Below are positions 6,310-14,054 of a DNA stretch of 14,129 nt, piece after piece (position 1 is the first letter of the stretch; each line of letters starts with the position of its first letter). The DNA comes from an uncultured Bacilli bacterium. Lineage in GTDB: Bacteria; Bacillota_I; Bacilli_A; RF39; UBA660. The notes under the pieces are model-generated. The model ran no database searches and was not told the DNA's origin. It saw only the letters and a list, made by a program, of their open reading frames with translations. Made by a program: the position numbers and the translations under genes. The stretch spans positions 1 to 14,129 of the forward strand of contig CAKOQM010000035.1 in assembly GCA_934101275.1 (NCBI GenBank), in the 5' to 3' direction.

Positions 6310-6796
6310 ATGTCAAAGAAAGTTGTTTTAATGACAGACGTTCATGGTCTTTTAGAACCCTTAGAAAAATGTTTGACAGAAATAAAAAAAGAAAATGTGG
6401 AGGCTATCTGTTGTTTAGGAGATGCGATTGGGGATGGGCCAAGTCCTGAAAAAGTCCTTTCTTTATTAAGAGAGAATAACTTAGAGCATCCTCTTTTTCA
6501 TGGCAACTCTTTATTTTCTTATGATGCCATTTTCGGAGGTCATACTCATTTTGAAATACCTTGTGAAACCTATCAAAACACAGATTTTTACACCTTACGA
6601 AGTTTAAGCATGGGGGTATCAAAAAGATAAAAAGAATATGGCTTGTTATTATGTTTTAGAGGAAACGAAAGAAGGGTTTACGTTTACTAGAAAGAATGTC
6701 TTTTTTGACCGGGTTAAAATGCTAGAAGAAATTGAAAAAAGTGATATGCCTTTTAAAGATACGATTTATGAATATGTTGGGAAAGAAAAGAGGTAA
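6310..6796 (+). pseudogene. Metallophosphoesterase gene remnant (internal deletion plus frameshift)
   Basis: The first frame gives 106 residues with the calcineurin-type start TDVHG (9-13; D10, H12), LGDAIGDGP (36-44) and a late GGHTH (76-80). The central GNH(D/E) motif and the following conserved His are missing: LLRENNLEH runs almost directly into HGNSLFSYDAIFGGHTH. About 80 residues appear lost relative to intact relatives of roughly 240. After a stop at 6628-6630 the reading resumes in the +1 frame near 6622 (KDKKNMACYYVLEE...) with a normal C-terminus, ending at TAA 6794-6796. The frame break lies at GGGGG/AAAAA runs (6612-6625). With catalytic ligands deleted, activity is unlikely even if the frameshift is an assembly error. 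Intact homologues are phosphodiesterases or protein phosphatases. It ends four bases before rel, so transcription probably continues through. Confidence 0.75.
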
Positions 6797-6799
6797 GTT

Positions 6800-8941
6800 A
6801 TGCAAACAGATGAAATTTTTAATAAATTACTTTTAAAATGTGAAGAATATTATACCGAAGAAGAACAAAAGAAAATTACTTTAGCGTATCAATTTGGATG
6901 TGAAAAACATAAAGGTAAGATGCGTTTAAATGGTCTTTCTTATATGACCCATCCTTTAGGTGTTATGGAAATTCTTCTTGATATGTGCGTGGATGCAGAA
7001 ACTATAATGGCATCATTAATTCATGAAACAATGAATCATGCGGACGCGACAAAAGAAGAAATCACTTCTTTATTTGGTTCTGATGTGGCAAGTATTGTTT
7101 GGACGATTTCCAAGATTAATCGCTTGGAACTTCAAGATGATTCGGAATATTCCGCTATTAACTTACGTAAAATTTTAGTAGGAATGAGTGAAGATATCCG
7201 AGTTTTGTTTTTAAAACTAGCTGATCGGCTTCATAATCTTCGTACTGCTGATGCTTTACTAGAAGAAGATCGTAAAAGAAAAGTGAATGAAACGATGACC
7301 GTTTTAATTCCCATTGCACATCGTCTTGGTATGTACAAAATTAAAGGCGAAATGGAAGATTTATGTTTAAAATACAGTAAACCAGATGTTTATAATGATA
7401 TTTTAGAACGTTTAAATGCGACCCAAGAAGAATTAAAGGAAAGTTTAAAAGAAATGGAAGACTCTATAAGTGAAATGCTTACCGAGCAAAATATTCCTTT
7501 CCATATTAAAAGTCGTGTAAAAAGTGTTTACAGTATTTATAATAAGTTAAATAATGGGAAAACATGGGAGAAAATTTATGATATTCTAGCTCTTCGAGTT
7601 ATTGTTGAAAAGGTAAGTGAATGCTACTTAGCCGTTGGCCTTATTCATGCAAAATATCGTCCGATTCCTGGTCGTTTTAAAGACTATATCGCGATGCCTA
7701 AAGCAAATATGTACCAGAGTTTACATACTGGTGTCTTTGGAAGTGATGGACATCGTTATGAAGTGCAAATAAGAACCGAAGAAATGGATGAATTTGCCGA
7801 GAAAGGTGTCGCTTCCCACTTTGCTTATAAAGAGAAACACTACGTAAAAAGCATCATGGAACAAAAATTAGAAATCTTTAGAAACCTTATTGAATCAAGT
7901 GAAAATCTTTCGGATGCTCAGTTTGCTTCAGAAGTAAAAAGCGATTTATTAAATGATAGTATTTATGTTTTTACTCCTAAAGGTGATGTTTTAGAGCTTC
8001 CTAAGGGATCAACGCCCCTTGATTTTGCTTACCGTGTCCATACAGATATTGGGGATAAAACCGTCGGGGCTATTGTCAATGATGCGATTGTGCCATTAAA
8101 CTATGAACTTCAAACCAATGATATTGTGAAAATAAAAACCAGTTCTACAGGTGTTCCTAATAAAGAATGGTTAAACTTTGTCAAAACCAGTCATGCACGT
8201 AATAAAATAAAAGCTTATTTTAGTAAACAAGAAAAAGATAGTTATACCGAAAAAGGAAAAGTTATTTTAAATAATGAACTACGGAAGAGAAAATTATCGT
8301 TTGACACCGTTTTATCGAATGAAAATGTCAAAAAAATTTGTAATGATTTAAAACTAGCCAGTTTAGATGATATTTATTTTTCCATTGGCTCTCTTCGTTT
8401 TACAGCAAGTTACATTATTTCTTTAGCAACAGAAGAAAAGAAAGATGTTCGGGATGTTTTAATTGAAAAAGTATTAAATAATGAACCCAAGCAATCCTCT
8501 TCTAAAAATCAACGTGGTCTTATTCTAGTTAATGGTGAAGATGGCATTATGACGCATTTAGCTAAGTGTTGTCATCCTATTTTTGGCGATGAAATTATTG
8601 GCTTTATCACAAAAGGTGAAGGGGTTACGGTTCATCGAAAAGATTGTCCTAATGTAAAAGGTACTCAAAATCGTTTAATTACAGTGAGTTGGAACTCCTT
8701 AAAAGAAGTTTCTAATCTAGCCAAAGTCATCGTGGTTTGTGAAACGGGTAAAAATTATCTTTTAGATATTATTGGAAAAGCAACCAGTAAAAATATTTAC
8801 ATTGATGCGGTGAAAACAAAAGTTAAAGATCAAGATACGCTTTATGAATTGATGGTTAAAGTAAATAATAAAGAAAATTTAGAAGGTTTTATGAATAGTC
8901 TTATGACATTTAAATTTGTTAAAGAGGTTACCCGCGCATGA
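6800..8941 (+). CDS. relA: RelA/SpoT-family (p)ppGpp synthetase with degenerate hydrolase site
   Basis: A 713-residue long RSH protein, normal length. Domains in order: HD hydrolase (about 25-175), synthetase (about 235-345), TGS (about 385-447), helical linker, zinc-finger/RIS (about 575-620, with KCCH at 589-592 and DCPN at 615-618) and ACT (about 640-713). The synthetase is intact: RFKD (292-295, the RXKD form of bifunctional Rel), YQSLHT (305-310) and EVQIRT (321-326). In the hydrolase R42, H51, H75, D142, N146 and T149 are kept, but the usual HDxxED is HETMNH (75-80), replacing the Asp and the Glu-Asp pair needed for Mn binding and water activation. It should therefore make (p)ppGpp but hydrolyse it poorly or not at all. 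The Shine-Dalgarno is AAGAGG. The stop TGA overlaps the dtd start (ATGA), and the relA-dtd order is conserved in Bacillota. Confidence 0.95.
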   Translation: MQTDEIFNKLLLKCEEYYTEEEQKKITLAYQFGCEKHKGKMRLNGLSYMTHPLGVMEILLDMCVDAETIMASLIHETMNHADATKEEITSLFGSDVASIVWTISKINRLELQDDSEYSAINLRKILVGMSEDIRVLFLKLADRLHNLRTADALLEEDRKRKVNETMTVLIPIAHRLGMYKIKGEMEDLCLKYSKPDVYNDILERLNATQEELKESLKEMEDSISEMLTEQNIPFHIKSRVKSVYSIYNKLNNGKTWEKIYDILALRVIVEKVSECYLAVGLIHAKYRPIPGRFKDYIAMPKANMYQSLHTGVFGSDGHRYEVQIRTEEMDEFAEKGVASHFAYKEKHYVKSIMEQKLEIFRNLIESSENLSDAQFASEVKSDLLNDSIYVFTPKGDVLELPKGSTPLDFAYRVHTDIGDKTVGAIVNDAIVPLNYELQTNDIVKIKTSSTGVPNKEWLNFVKTSHARNKIKAYFSKQEKDSYTEKGKVILNNELRKRKLSFDTVLSNENVKKICNDLKLASLDDIYFSIGSLRFTASYIISLATEEKKDVRDVLIEKVLNNEPKQSSSKNQRGLILVNGEDGIMTHLAKCCHPIFGDEIIGFITKGEGVTVHRKDCPNVKGTQNRLITVSWNSLKEVSNLAKVIVVCETGKNYLLDIIGKATSKNIYIDAVKTKVKDQDTLYELMVKVNNKENLEGFMNSLMTFKFVKEVTRA

Positions 8942-9372
8942 GAGTTTTAGTTCAAAGATGTGAAAATGCTTGTGTTAAGGTAGAAGAAAAAAGTGTAGGT
9001 AACTGTAAAAAAGGCTTAGTGGTTTTGGCTGGTTTTACCGAAGGTGATGGTGAAGAAGAAATTTCATATATGACACGAAAAATTCTTTATCTGCGTATCT
9101 TTCCAGATGAGAAAGGGGTTATGAATAAAAGCGTATTGGATGTCAAGGGTTCTATTTTACTTGTCAGCCAGTTTACACTTTATGCCAACACAGAAAAAGG
9201 AAATCGTCCAAGTTACTTAAAAGCTTTAGGAGGCGATAAAGCCATCTTACTTTACAATCAATTTAAAGAAAAATTAGAGAAAGAAATCCATGTAGAAACC
9301 GGTGTTTTTGGAGCCGATATGGAAGTTTCGTTAACCAATATGGGACCGACCACTATTTGGTTAGAAAAATAA
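8938..9372 (+). CDS. dtd: D-aminoacyl-tRNA deacylase
   Basis: A 144-residue cytoplasmic enzyme that removes D-amino acids (D-Tyr and others, and Gly from tRNA-Ala) mischarged on tRNA, acting as a homodimer. The start MRVLVQRC, the motif SQFTLYA (77-83), GNRPSY (88-93) and the terminal NMGPTTIW, which carries the Gly-cis-Pro proofreading motif, are all present. The usual wording is NDGPVT, so Met replaces Asp next to the Gly-Pro, a mild variation. The length is normal for the family. Translation is coupled to rel through the ATGA overlap. The relA-dtd pairing is a conserved Bacillota arrangement. The gene for the unknown tail-anchored protein follows 19 bases later with its own AAGAGG site, so it may share the transcript. 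Confidence 0.95.
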   Translation: MRVLVQRCENACVKVEEKSVGNCKKGLVVLAGFTEGDGEEEISYMTRKILYLRIFPDEKGVMNKSVLDVKGSILLVSQFTLYANTEKGNRPSYLKALGGDKAILLYNQFKEKLEKEIHVETGVFGADMEVSLTNMGPTTIWLEK

Positions 9373-9391
9373 GAAAGAGGTAAAATTAAAA

Positions 9392-10549
9392 ATGAATGAA
9401 TATGTTTTTAAACAAGTGAAGGAAAATTATCCTAATATTAATGTTGTAAATAATGAACTTATTTATAATGGTAAAAGAATAGATTTATCAAAAATATCGT
9501 TACAAGAAATTCTTTCAAGGCCAAATGTTAAAACCCTTGAAGAAAGTAACTTTGTCCATTTAATTGAACTAGAAGTCTTAGCTCATGAAAAAATTCAAGA
9601 AGAACAAGAAGCCTTACAAAAATTAAGTGAGAATAATCCAACAATTAAAAATCTTGCACTCGTTTCTTTAGAACACAATGGCGAAATGAAAAAGTATGTT
9701 CATTATATCGATGATATGGGAACAGATCATATTCTTTACAATTTTTTACCAGCGGATGTGTTAAGTGTTTACAAAAATTTATTAGAAACCAATGGTGGTA
9801 AAGTTACAGAAAAAGATTTATACGATGCTTTACAAAGAAAGATGTATGAAGTGAATTTAGAAGCCTCTTATAAAGCAGGAGAAAAGACAGAACAATTCGA
9901 TCAAGAGATTGCCTATCATGAAAAAAGTGTGAATCAAAATGGTAGTTATGCTAAGAAAAATGACGAACATGAACTCCTTATTTCCAACCACAAAATATAT
10001 TCTACATATCAAGATAAGAACGGAAATTTATACCGTAACATGAATTCTATGAGTGATAATCAAGAAAATTTATCAAAAGAAGAAATGACATCTTCCAGTG
10101 TTAAAGAAGAAGAAAAAGAAGAAAGTATGGTTCTTAGCCTTTCAGAAAAAGAATTTTATGAATTATTATCTTTAGATCGGGCTTATACAGAAGAAGAAAT
10201 GCTTGAAATGAATTTATATTATGCCTTTTTATACGACATCATGGTTTATCAAGATTATGTGTCTGAGGAGGTATTACTCTTTTTAAATCATTACAATCAA
10301 GTGATGGAATCTTTTAAACTTATCGAGCAAAATGGGGTTTTAAATGAAAATCAACAAACGGCTTTACAAAAAAGAGAAGAAATGTATGAAAAATTAGAAA
10401 CCCAAGATCGGACTTTTAAAAAAGAAGAAGTTTTAAGACTTACCAAAACACTTCCTAAAGCCGGTTACATTACAAGTGGCATGATTGCTTTTATCACGGC
10501 CTTTTTAGGTTATCTTCTTGCTCTTGGTTTTCTTTTATTGCATAAGTAA
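9392..10549 (+). CDS. Tail-anchored membrane protein of unknown function
   Basis: I do not recognise this gene. It encodes 385 residues with no signal peptide and one C-terminal transmembrane helix (about 359-382, GYITSGMIAFITAFLGYLL) followed by only three residues, so it is tail-anchored with the bulk in the cytoplasm. The N-terminal part (1-165) is a mixed, charged domain with a predicted helical stretch LIELEVLAHEKIQEEQEALQ (57-76). A polar, Asn/Ser-rich linker follows (about 165-228), then a highly acidic segment (KEEEKEE, 238-244), then a helical domain (about 248-350) ending in KREEMYEKLETQDRTFKKEE (327-346). The start has AAGAGG ten bases upstream. It lies between dtd and the phosphatase/kinase pair, so it could be a kinase substrate or adaptor at the membrane; that is guesswork from position. 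Base composition matches the neighbours. Confidence 0.75.
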   Translation: MNEYVFKQVKENYPNINVVNNELIYNGKRIDLSKISLQEILSRPNVKTLEESNFVHLIELEVLAHEKIQEEQEALQKLSENNPTIKNLALVSLEHNGEMKKYVHYIDDMGTDHILYNFLPADVLSVYKNLLETNGGKVTEKDLYDALQRKMYEVNLEASYKAGEKTEQFDQEIAYHEKSVNQNGSYAKKNDEHELLISNHKIYSTYQDKNGNLYRNMNSMSDNQENLSKEEMTSSSVKEEEKEESMVLSLSEKEFYELLSLDRAYTEEEMLEMNLYYAFLYDIMVYQDYVSEEVLLFLNHYNQVMESFKLIEQNGVLNENQQTALQKREEMYEKLETQDRTFKKEEVLRLTKTLPKAGYITSGMIAFITAFLGYLLALGFLLLHK

Positions 10550-10578
10550 TTGTCAATAAAATGTCAAACTCATTTCAT
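10550..10578 (+). promoter_or_regulatory. Possible promoter of the phosphatase-kinase-rsgA cluster
   Basis: TTGTCA (10550-10555), a 17-base spacer and TTTCAT (10573-10578) match the consensus at five and four of six positions. TGTCAA occurs twice here (10551-10556 and the copy about 12 bases on). The candidate overlaps the end of the preceding gene by a base or so. Another -10-like TATGAT near 10638 is too close to the start codon to be useful. Confidence 0.3.
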
Positions 10579-10656
10579 AAAAAAGTGACCGGGGAAGCAA
10601 TTTTATAGACGATCTTTAAAATATTTGATATGCTTATTATGATAACGAGGTGGACT

Positions 10657-11382
10657 ATGAAATCATATTATTTAACAGACGTAGGCAAGGTAAGAAGTCA
10701 CAATGAAGATAGTGTTTTAATTATTGAAAATACGAGTGGTGAGACTTTAATGCTTGTTTGTGATGGCATGGGAGGTCATAGAGCAGGAGAAGTGGCCTCT
10801 TCTCTTGCTGTAACGCATTTTGGAAAACGTTTCCAAAAACTAAGTAGTGTGGGTTCTAAATTAGATGCTGTAAACTGGCTTAATGATAATGTTAGTGAAA
10901 TCAATGAGGCTATCTTAGATTATGCTAAAACGCATTTTGATTCCACAGGTCTTGGAACAACCATTGTCTTAGCATTAAAAACAGATAACTTTTTGATTTT
11001 TGGTAACATTGGTGATTCTTCAGGTTTTGTTTTAAAAAATCATCACCTTCATAAAGTAACGAAAGATCATACCCTTGTCAATCTTTTAGTAGAAGCTGGG
11101 GATATTACCAAGGAGGAAGCTAAAACGCATCCTAAAAGGAATGTTCTTATGAAAGCTTTAGGTGTTGGAGAAAATATTGATATGGATATTTTTGAGGTGG
11201 AAACGGATGTAGATGGTATTTTTCTTTGTAGTGATGGGCTTACCAACATGCTTACGGTAGAACAAATAGAAAAAGTACTAGAAGAAGATTTAACTATTGA
11301 AGAAAAAGTGAAAAAATTAATCAAAAAAAGCAATGCTCGAGGTGGCGTAGATAATATCTCAGTCGCCTATTTAGAAATATAA
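10657..11382 (+). CDS. prpC: PP2C-family Ser/Thr protein phosphatase (Stp/PrpC)
   Basis: A 241-residue PPM/PP2C phosphatase that dephosphorylates the PASTA kinase and its targets in the cytoplasm. Metal-binding and catalytic motifs are all visible: LTDVGKVRSHNED (6-18), CDGMGGH (35-41), GLGTT (98-102), GNIGDSSGF (116-124), CSDGLTNML (191-199) and VDNIS (231-235). GDSSGF takes the place of the common GDSRxY, a small variation. ATG 10657 is chosen over the in-frame ATG 10630 because GAGGTGG lies four bases upstream and the family begins with this short strand before TDVGKVR. The kinase gene begins 13 bases after the stop, the usual phosphatase-kinase order of Bacillota, so both are probably cotranscribed and balanced in amount. 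The length equals the family norm. Confidence 0.95.
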   Translation: MKSYYLTDVGKVRSHNEDSVLIIENTSGETLMLVCDGMGGHRAGEVASSLAVTHFGKRFQKLSSVGSKLDAVNWLNDNVSEINEAILDYAKTHFDSTGLGTTIVLALKTDNFLIFGNIGDSSGFVLKNHHLHKVTKDHTLVNLLVEAGDITKEEAKTHPKRNVLMKALGVGENIDMDIFEVETDVDGIFLCSDGLTNMLTVEQIEKVLEEDLTIEEKVKKLIKKSNARGGVDNISVAYLEI

Positions 11383-11395
11383 AGTGGGTGTTAAA

Positions 11396-13186
11396 ATGAT
11401 AATGAAAGGGCAAAAAATAAGTGACCGATACCAAATCATTAAAGCTATTGGTGAAGGTGGTATGGCCAATGTTTATCTTGCTTACGATACAATTTTAGAT
11501 CGCAATGTCGCGGTGAAAGTTTTAAGAGGCGATTTAGCTAACGATGAAAAATTTGTTAGACGGTTTCAAAGAGAAGCTTTATCAGCTAGTAGTCTTACAC
11601 ATCCAAACATTGTCGAAGTTTATGATGTTGGGGAAGATGCCGGACAATATTATATTGTCATGGAATATGTAGAAGGTAAAAACTTAAAAGATTTAATTAA
11701 AAAACGAGGAAAATTAACCTTAAGTGAGGTTATCGATATCATGCTTCAAATTACGGATGGTATGAGTGTTGCCCATGATTCTTATATTATTCACCGAGAT
11801 ATTAAACCTCAAAATATTATGATTATGGAAAATGGGCTTGTTAAAATCATGGACTTTGGTATTGCTATGGCCATGAATAGTACCGAGCTTACACAGACTA
11901 ATTCCGTAATGGGTAGTGTTCATTATATTCCACCAGAACAAGCAAACGGTAAAGGGGCTATTTTACAAAGCGATATTTATTCGATGGGAATTGTTATGTA
12001 TGAACTTTTAACGGGAACACTTCCTTATCGCGGGGATAACGCGGTTGAAATTGCTTTAAAGCATTTAAAAGAACCTTTACCAAGCATTCGGGATAGTTTG
12101 CCAAATATACCTACTAGTGTCGAAAATATCATTTTAAAAGCAACCGCTAAAAATCCTAAGAATCGTTATGCTGATGCGAGAGAAATGCATAATGACCTTC
12201 TAACATGTCTTGATGAAGAAAGAATCCATGAACCCTTAATAAAACTTCCTTATCCAGAATTTAGTGAGACAAAGAAAAAGGAAGTTAAGAAAATAACGAG
12301 TGAGGAAGATGAAGTAAAAACACATTTTAAAAAAGAGACTTTAAAAGAAGATGAAGGTGAAATATTGGCTAAGCAAATCACAAAAAATGACTTGAAAAAG
12401 CAAAATAAATTACTTATTGTTTTAGCGTCTATTTTTACATTTTTAATTGTCGCGATAACAACGATTGTTATTTTAATACCTGCTTTAACAACGAATAAAG
12501 AAATTACGATTCCAGATGTTTCTGGTTATACGGTGGAAGATGCTTTAAAGACTTTGCAAGATGCGGGCTTTAAAGTGGCAAGTGATCAGCAAAAGATAAG
12601 CTCGGAAGATATTCCTTTTGGCAATGTGGTTAAAACTTCACCTTTGGCCAATACCAAACGAACCAAGGGAACGGAAGTTACGTTATGGGTAAGTGAAGGA
12701 GATTCTAAAATCACTTTAGAAGATTACACCGGCAAAAATTATTTAGAAATTAAAGGAAAACTCGAAGCTTTAGGCATCCAAGTTTTAGTAGAAAAGAAAA
12801 GTACGAGTGATGAAAAAGCAGAAGAAAATACGATTTTATCACAAAGTCCAGCCGCTAATGAAAAAGTAAGTAAAGGCGATTATGTTACTTTATATATTCC
12901 AAATGTAGATAAATATCCAGACTTTACAACGGGAAGTTATACCTATGACGATGTGGTGGATTATTTAAAAAAATATAATGTTACCGTAAACAAAGTAGAA
13001 AAAGAAGATAATTCAAAAGCCAGTGGTGTTGTTATTGGACAAAGCAGAGAAAAGGGTAGTCGTATTGTTGAAAATACAACGATTACTATTACGGTTGCCA
13101 AAAAATCATCTGGAGTTAAGGAAGAAGAGCCAAAAGACACCGACAGCGAAGGCAGAGAATGTGGAACCGAAGGAGCAACATGTTAA
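11396..13186 (+). CDS. prkC: PASTA-domain eukaryotic-type Ser/Thr protein kinase (PrkC/StkP)
   Basis: A 596-residue membrane kinase that senses peptidoglycan or lipid II and phosphorylates wall, division and translation factors. Cytoplasmic kinase domain about 8-275: glycine loop GEGGMANVY (19-27), VAVK with Lys41, HRDIKPQN (133-140), DFG (153-155) and an activation loop with TQTNSVMGS. A charged juxtamembrane linker (about 280-335) precedes one transmembrane helix (338-364). Three extracellular PASTA repeats follow (about 369-435, 436-502 and 504-569). ATG 11396 has AGTGGGTG just upstream; ATG 11402 is an alternative giving MKGQKI. The last 20 residues, with two Cys, are odd for an outside tail: a neighbouring frame after about 13133 reads PTAKAENVEPKEQ, more tail-like, so a one-base error is possible. 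The stop overlaps the rsgA start by seven bases. Confidence 0.95.
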   Translation: MIMKGQKISDRYQIIKAIGEGGMANVYLAYDTILDRNVAVKVLRGDLANDEKFVRRFQREALSASSLTHPNIVEVYDVGEDAGQYYIVMEYVEGKNLKDLIKKRGKLTLSEVIDIMLQITDGMSVAHDSYIIHRDIKPQNIMIMENGLVKIMDFGIAMAMNSTELTQTNSVMGSVHYIPPEQANGKGAILQSDIYSMGIVMYELLTGTLPYRGDNAVEIALKHLKEPLPSIRDSLPNIPTSVENIILKATAKNPKNRYADAREMHNDLLTCLDEERIHEPLIKLPYPEFSETKKKEVKKITSEEDEVKTHFKKETLKEDEGEILAKQITKNDLKKQNKLLIVLASIFTFLIVAITTIVILIPALTTNKEITIPDVSGYTVEDALKTLQDAGFKVASDQQKISSEDIPFGNVVKTSPLANTKRTKGTEVTLWVSEGDSKITLEDYTGKNYLEIKGKLEALGIQVLVEKKSTSDEKAEENTILSQSPAANEKVSKGDYVTLYIPNVDKYPDFTTGSYTYDDVVDYLKKYNVTVNKVEKEDNSKASGVVIGQSREKGSRIVENTTITITVAKKSSGVKEEEPKDTDSEGRECGTEGATC

Positions 13187-14019
13187 AAGGACAAATTATA
13201 AAAAATATTAGTAATCATTATACCGTTAAAACCGAGAAAGGCCTTTTCGAATGTGTGCCTCGTGGCAAATTTAGAATGCAGAAAAAAACTCCCTTAGTGG
13301 GAGATTTTTGCACCATAGATGAAGAAAACAATTATATTTTGGAATTACTGCCTCGTAAAAATGAACTTCAACGTCCAAGTGTGTGCAACGTTGATTATGG
13401 CCTTATTATTACTTCCTTGAGACAACCTGATTTTAATTTTCTTTTACTTGATAAAGAAATTACTTCTATTTTACTGAGCCACATAAAACCTTTAATCTGT
13501 TTTACAAAACTTGATTTACTAGAAGATACAAAAGCGTTTAGAAAAATAAAGTCTTATTATGAAAGTATTGGGATTCCTTGCTTTACAAATACCGATTTGG
13601 ATTCCTTAAAAGATTATTTAAAAGATTCTTTGGTCGTCTTAACTGGTCAAACTGGAGCCGGTAAAAGTACCTTACTAAATAAAATGGATGAAACTCTAAA
13701 TTTGAAAACAAATGAAATTTCTTTGGCTCTGAATCGTGGAAAACACACAACAAGACATACCGAAATATTTGCTATTTCTGATATTCTTTTTTGTGATACT
13801 CCTGGTTTTTCTGCTTTAGATATTTTAAATGCTACCAAAGAAGAAGTGAAAGAGGCTTTTTCAGAATTTAAAAACTATTCTTGTGAATTCAAAGATTGTT
13901 TTCATCGGAACGAAAGAAACTGTGGTGTCAAAGAAGCTCTTTTAGAAGAAAAAATTTTACCCAGTCGTTATACCTCATATCTTAATATTTTAGACAATTT
14001 ACCGCCTAAAAAGTATTAA
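13180..14019 (+). CDS. rsgA: Ribosome small-subunit-dependent GTPase RsgA (CpgA/YjeQ)
   Basis: A 279-residue circularly permuted GTPase that checks late 30S subunit maturation. An N-terminal OB-fold (about 1-65) is followed by the permuted GTPase: G4 TKLDL (109-113) before G1 GQTGAGKST (156-164), then the GKHTTRH switch (187-193) and G3 DTPGF (206-210). The C-terminal zinc knuckle uses C235, C240, H242 and C248. G1 reads GQTGAGKS where GxSGVGKS is usual, a conservative change. ATG 13180 is chosen over the upstream ATG 13159 because AAGGAG ends six bases before it and because MLKGQIIK is the family start. The gene overlaps the kinase stop (ATGTTAA), and the phosphatase-kinase-rsgA order is conserved in Bacillota. 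RsgA is known to bind (p)ppGpp and, in Bacillus, to be a PrkC substrate, which links it to this window's other genes. Confidence 0.95.
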   Translation: MLKGQIIKNISNHYTVKTEKGLFECVPRGKFRMQKKTPLVGDFCTIDEENNYILELLPRKNELQRPSVCNVDYGLIITSLRQPDFNFLLLDKEITSILLSHIKPLICFTKLDLLEDTKAFRKIKSYYESIGIPCFTNTDLDSLKDYLKDSLVVLTGQTGAGKSTLLNKMDETLNLKTNEISLALNRGKHTTRHTEIFAISDILFCDTPGFSALDILNATKEEVKEAFSEFKNYSCEFKDCFHRNERNCGVKEALLEEKILPSRYTSYLNILDNLPPKKY

Positions 14020-14047
14020 AAAAGCCTTGATCAAACAAGACTTTTTT
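14018..14047. terminator. Bidirectional intrinsic terminator between rsgA and tRNA-Gln
   Basis: A12-bp arms (14018-14029 and 14036-14047) pair with a single C14025/A14040 mismatch around a six-base loop ATCAAA. Six Ts end the plus-strand side, and six As at the other end give a U-tract on the minus strand. It overlaps the rsgA stop codon and closes both the kinase cluster and the convergent tRNA transcript. Confidence 0.85.
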
Positions 14048-14054
14048 CATTCAT

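Noticed and set aside
8939..8941. TGA read as tryptophan (mycoplasma code)
   Set aside because: No intact gene has an internal TGA, and the TGA at 8939-8941 falls at the normal end of the ACT domain in an ATGA overlap.
10638..10643. TATGAT as -10 of the phosphatase gene
   Set aside because: It lies 14 bases before the start codon and would exclude the Shine-Dalgarno from the transcript.
11067..11941. Minus-strand open frames opposite the phosphatase and kinase genes
   Set aside because: They overlap intact conserved domains and have no start signals.
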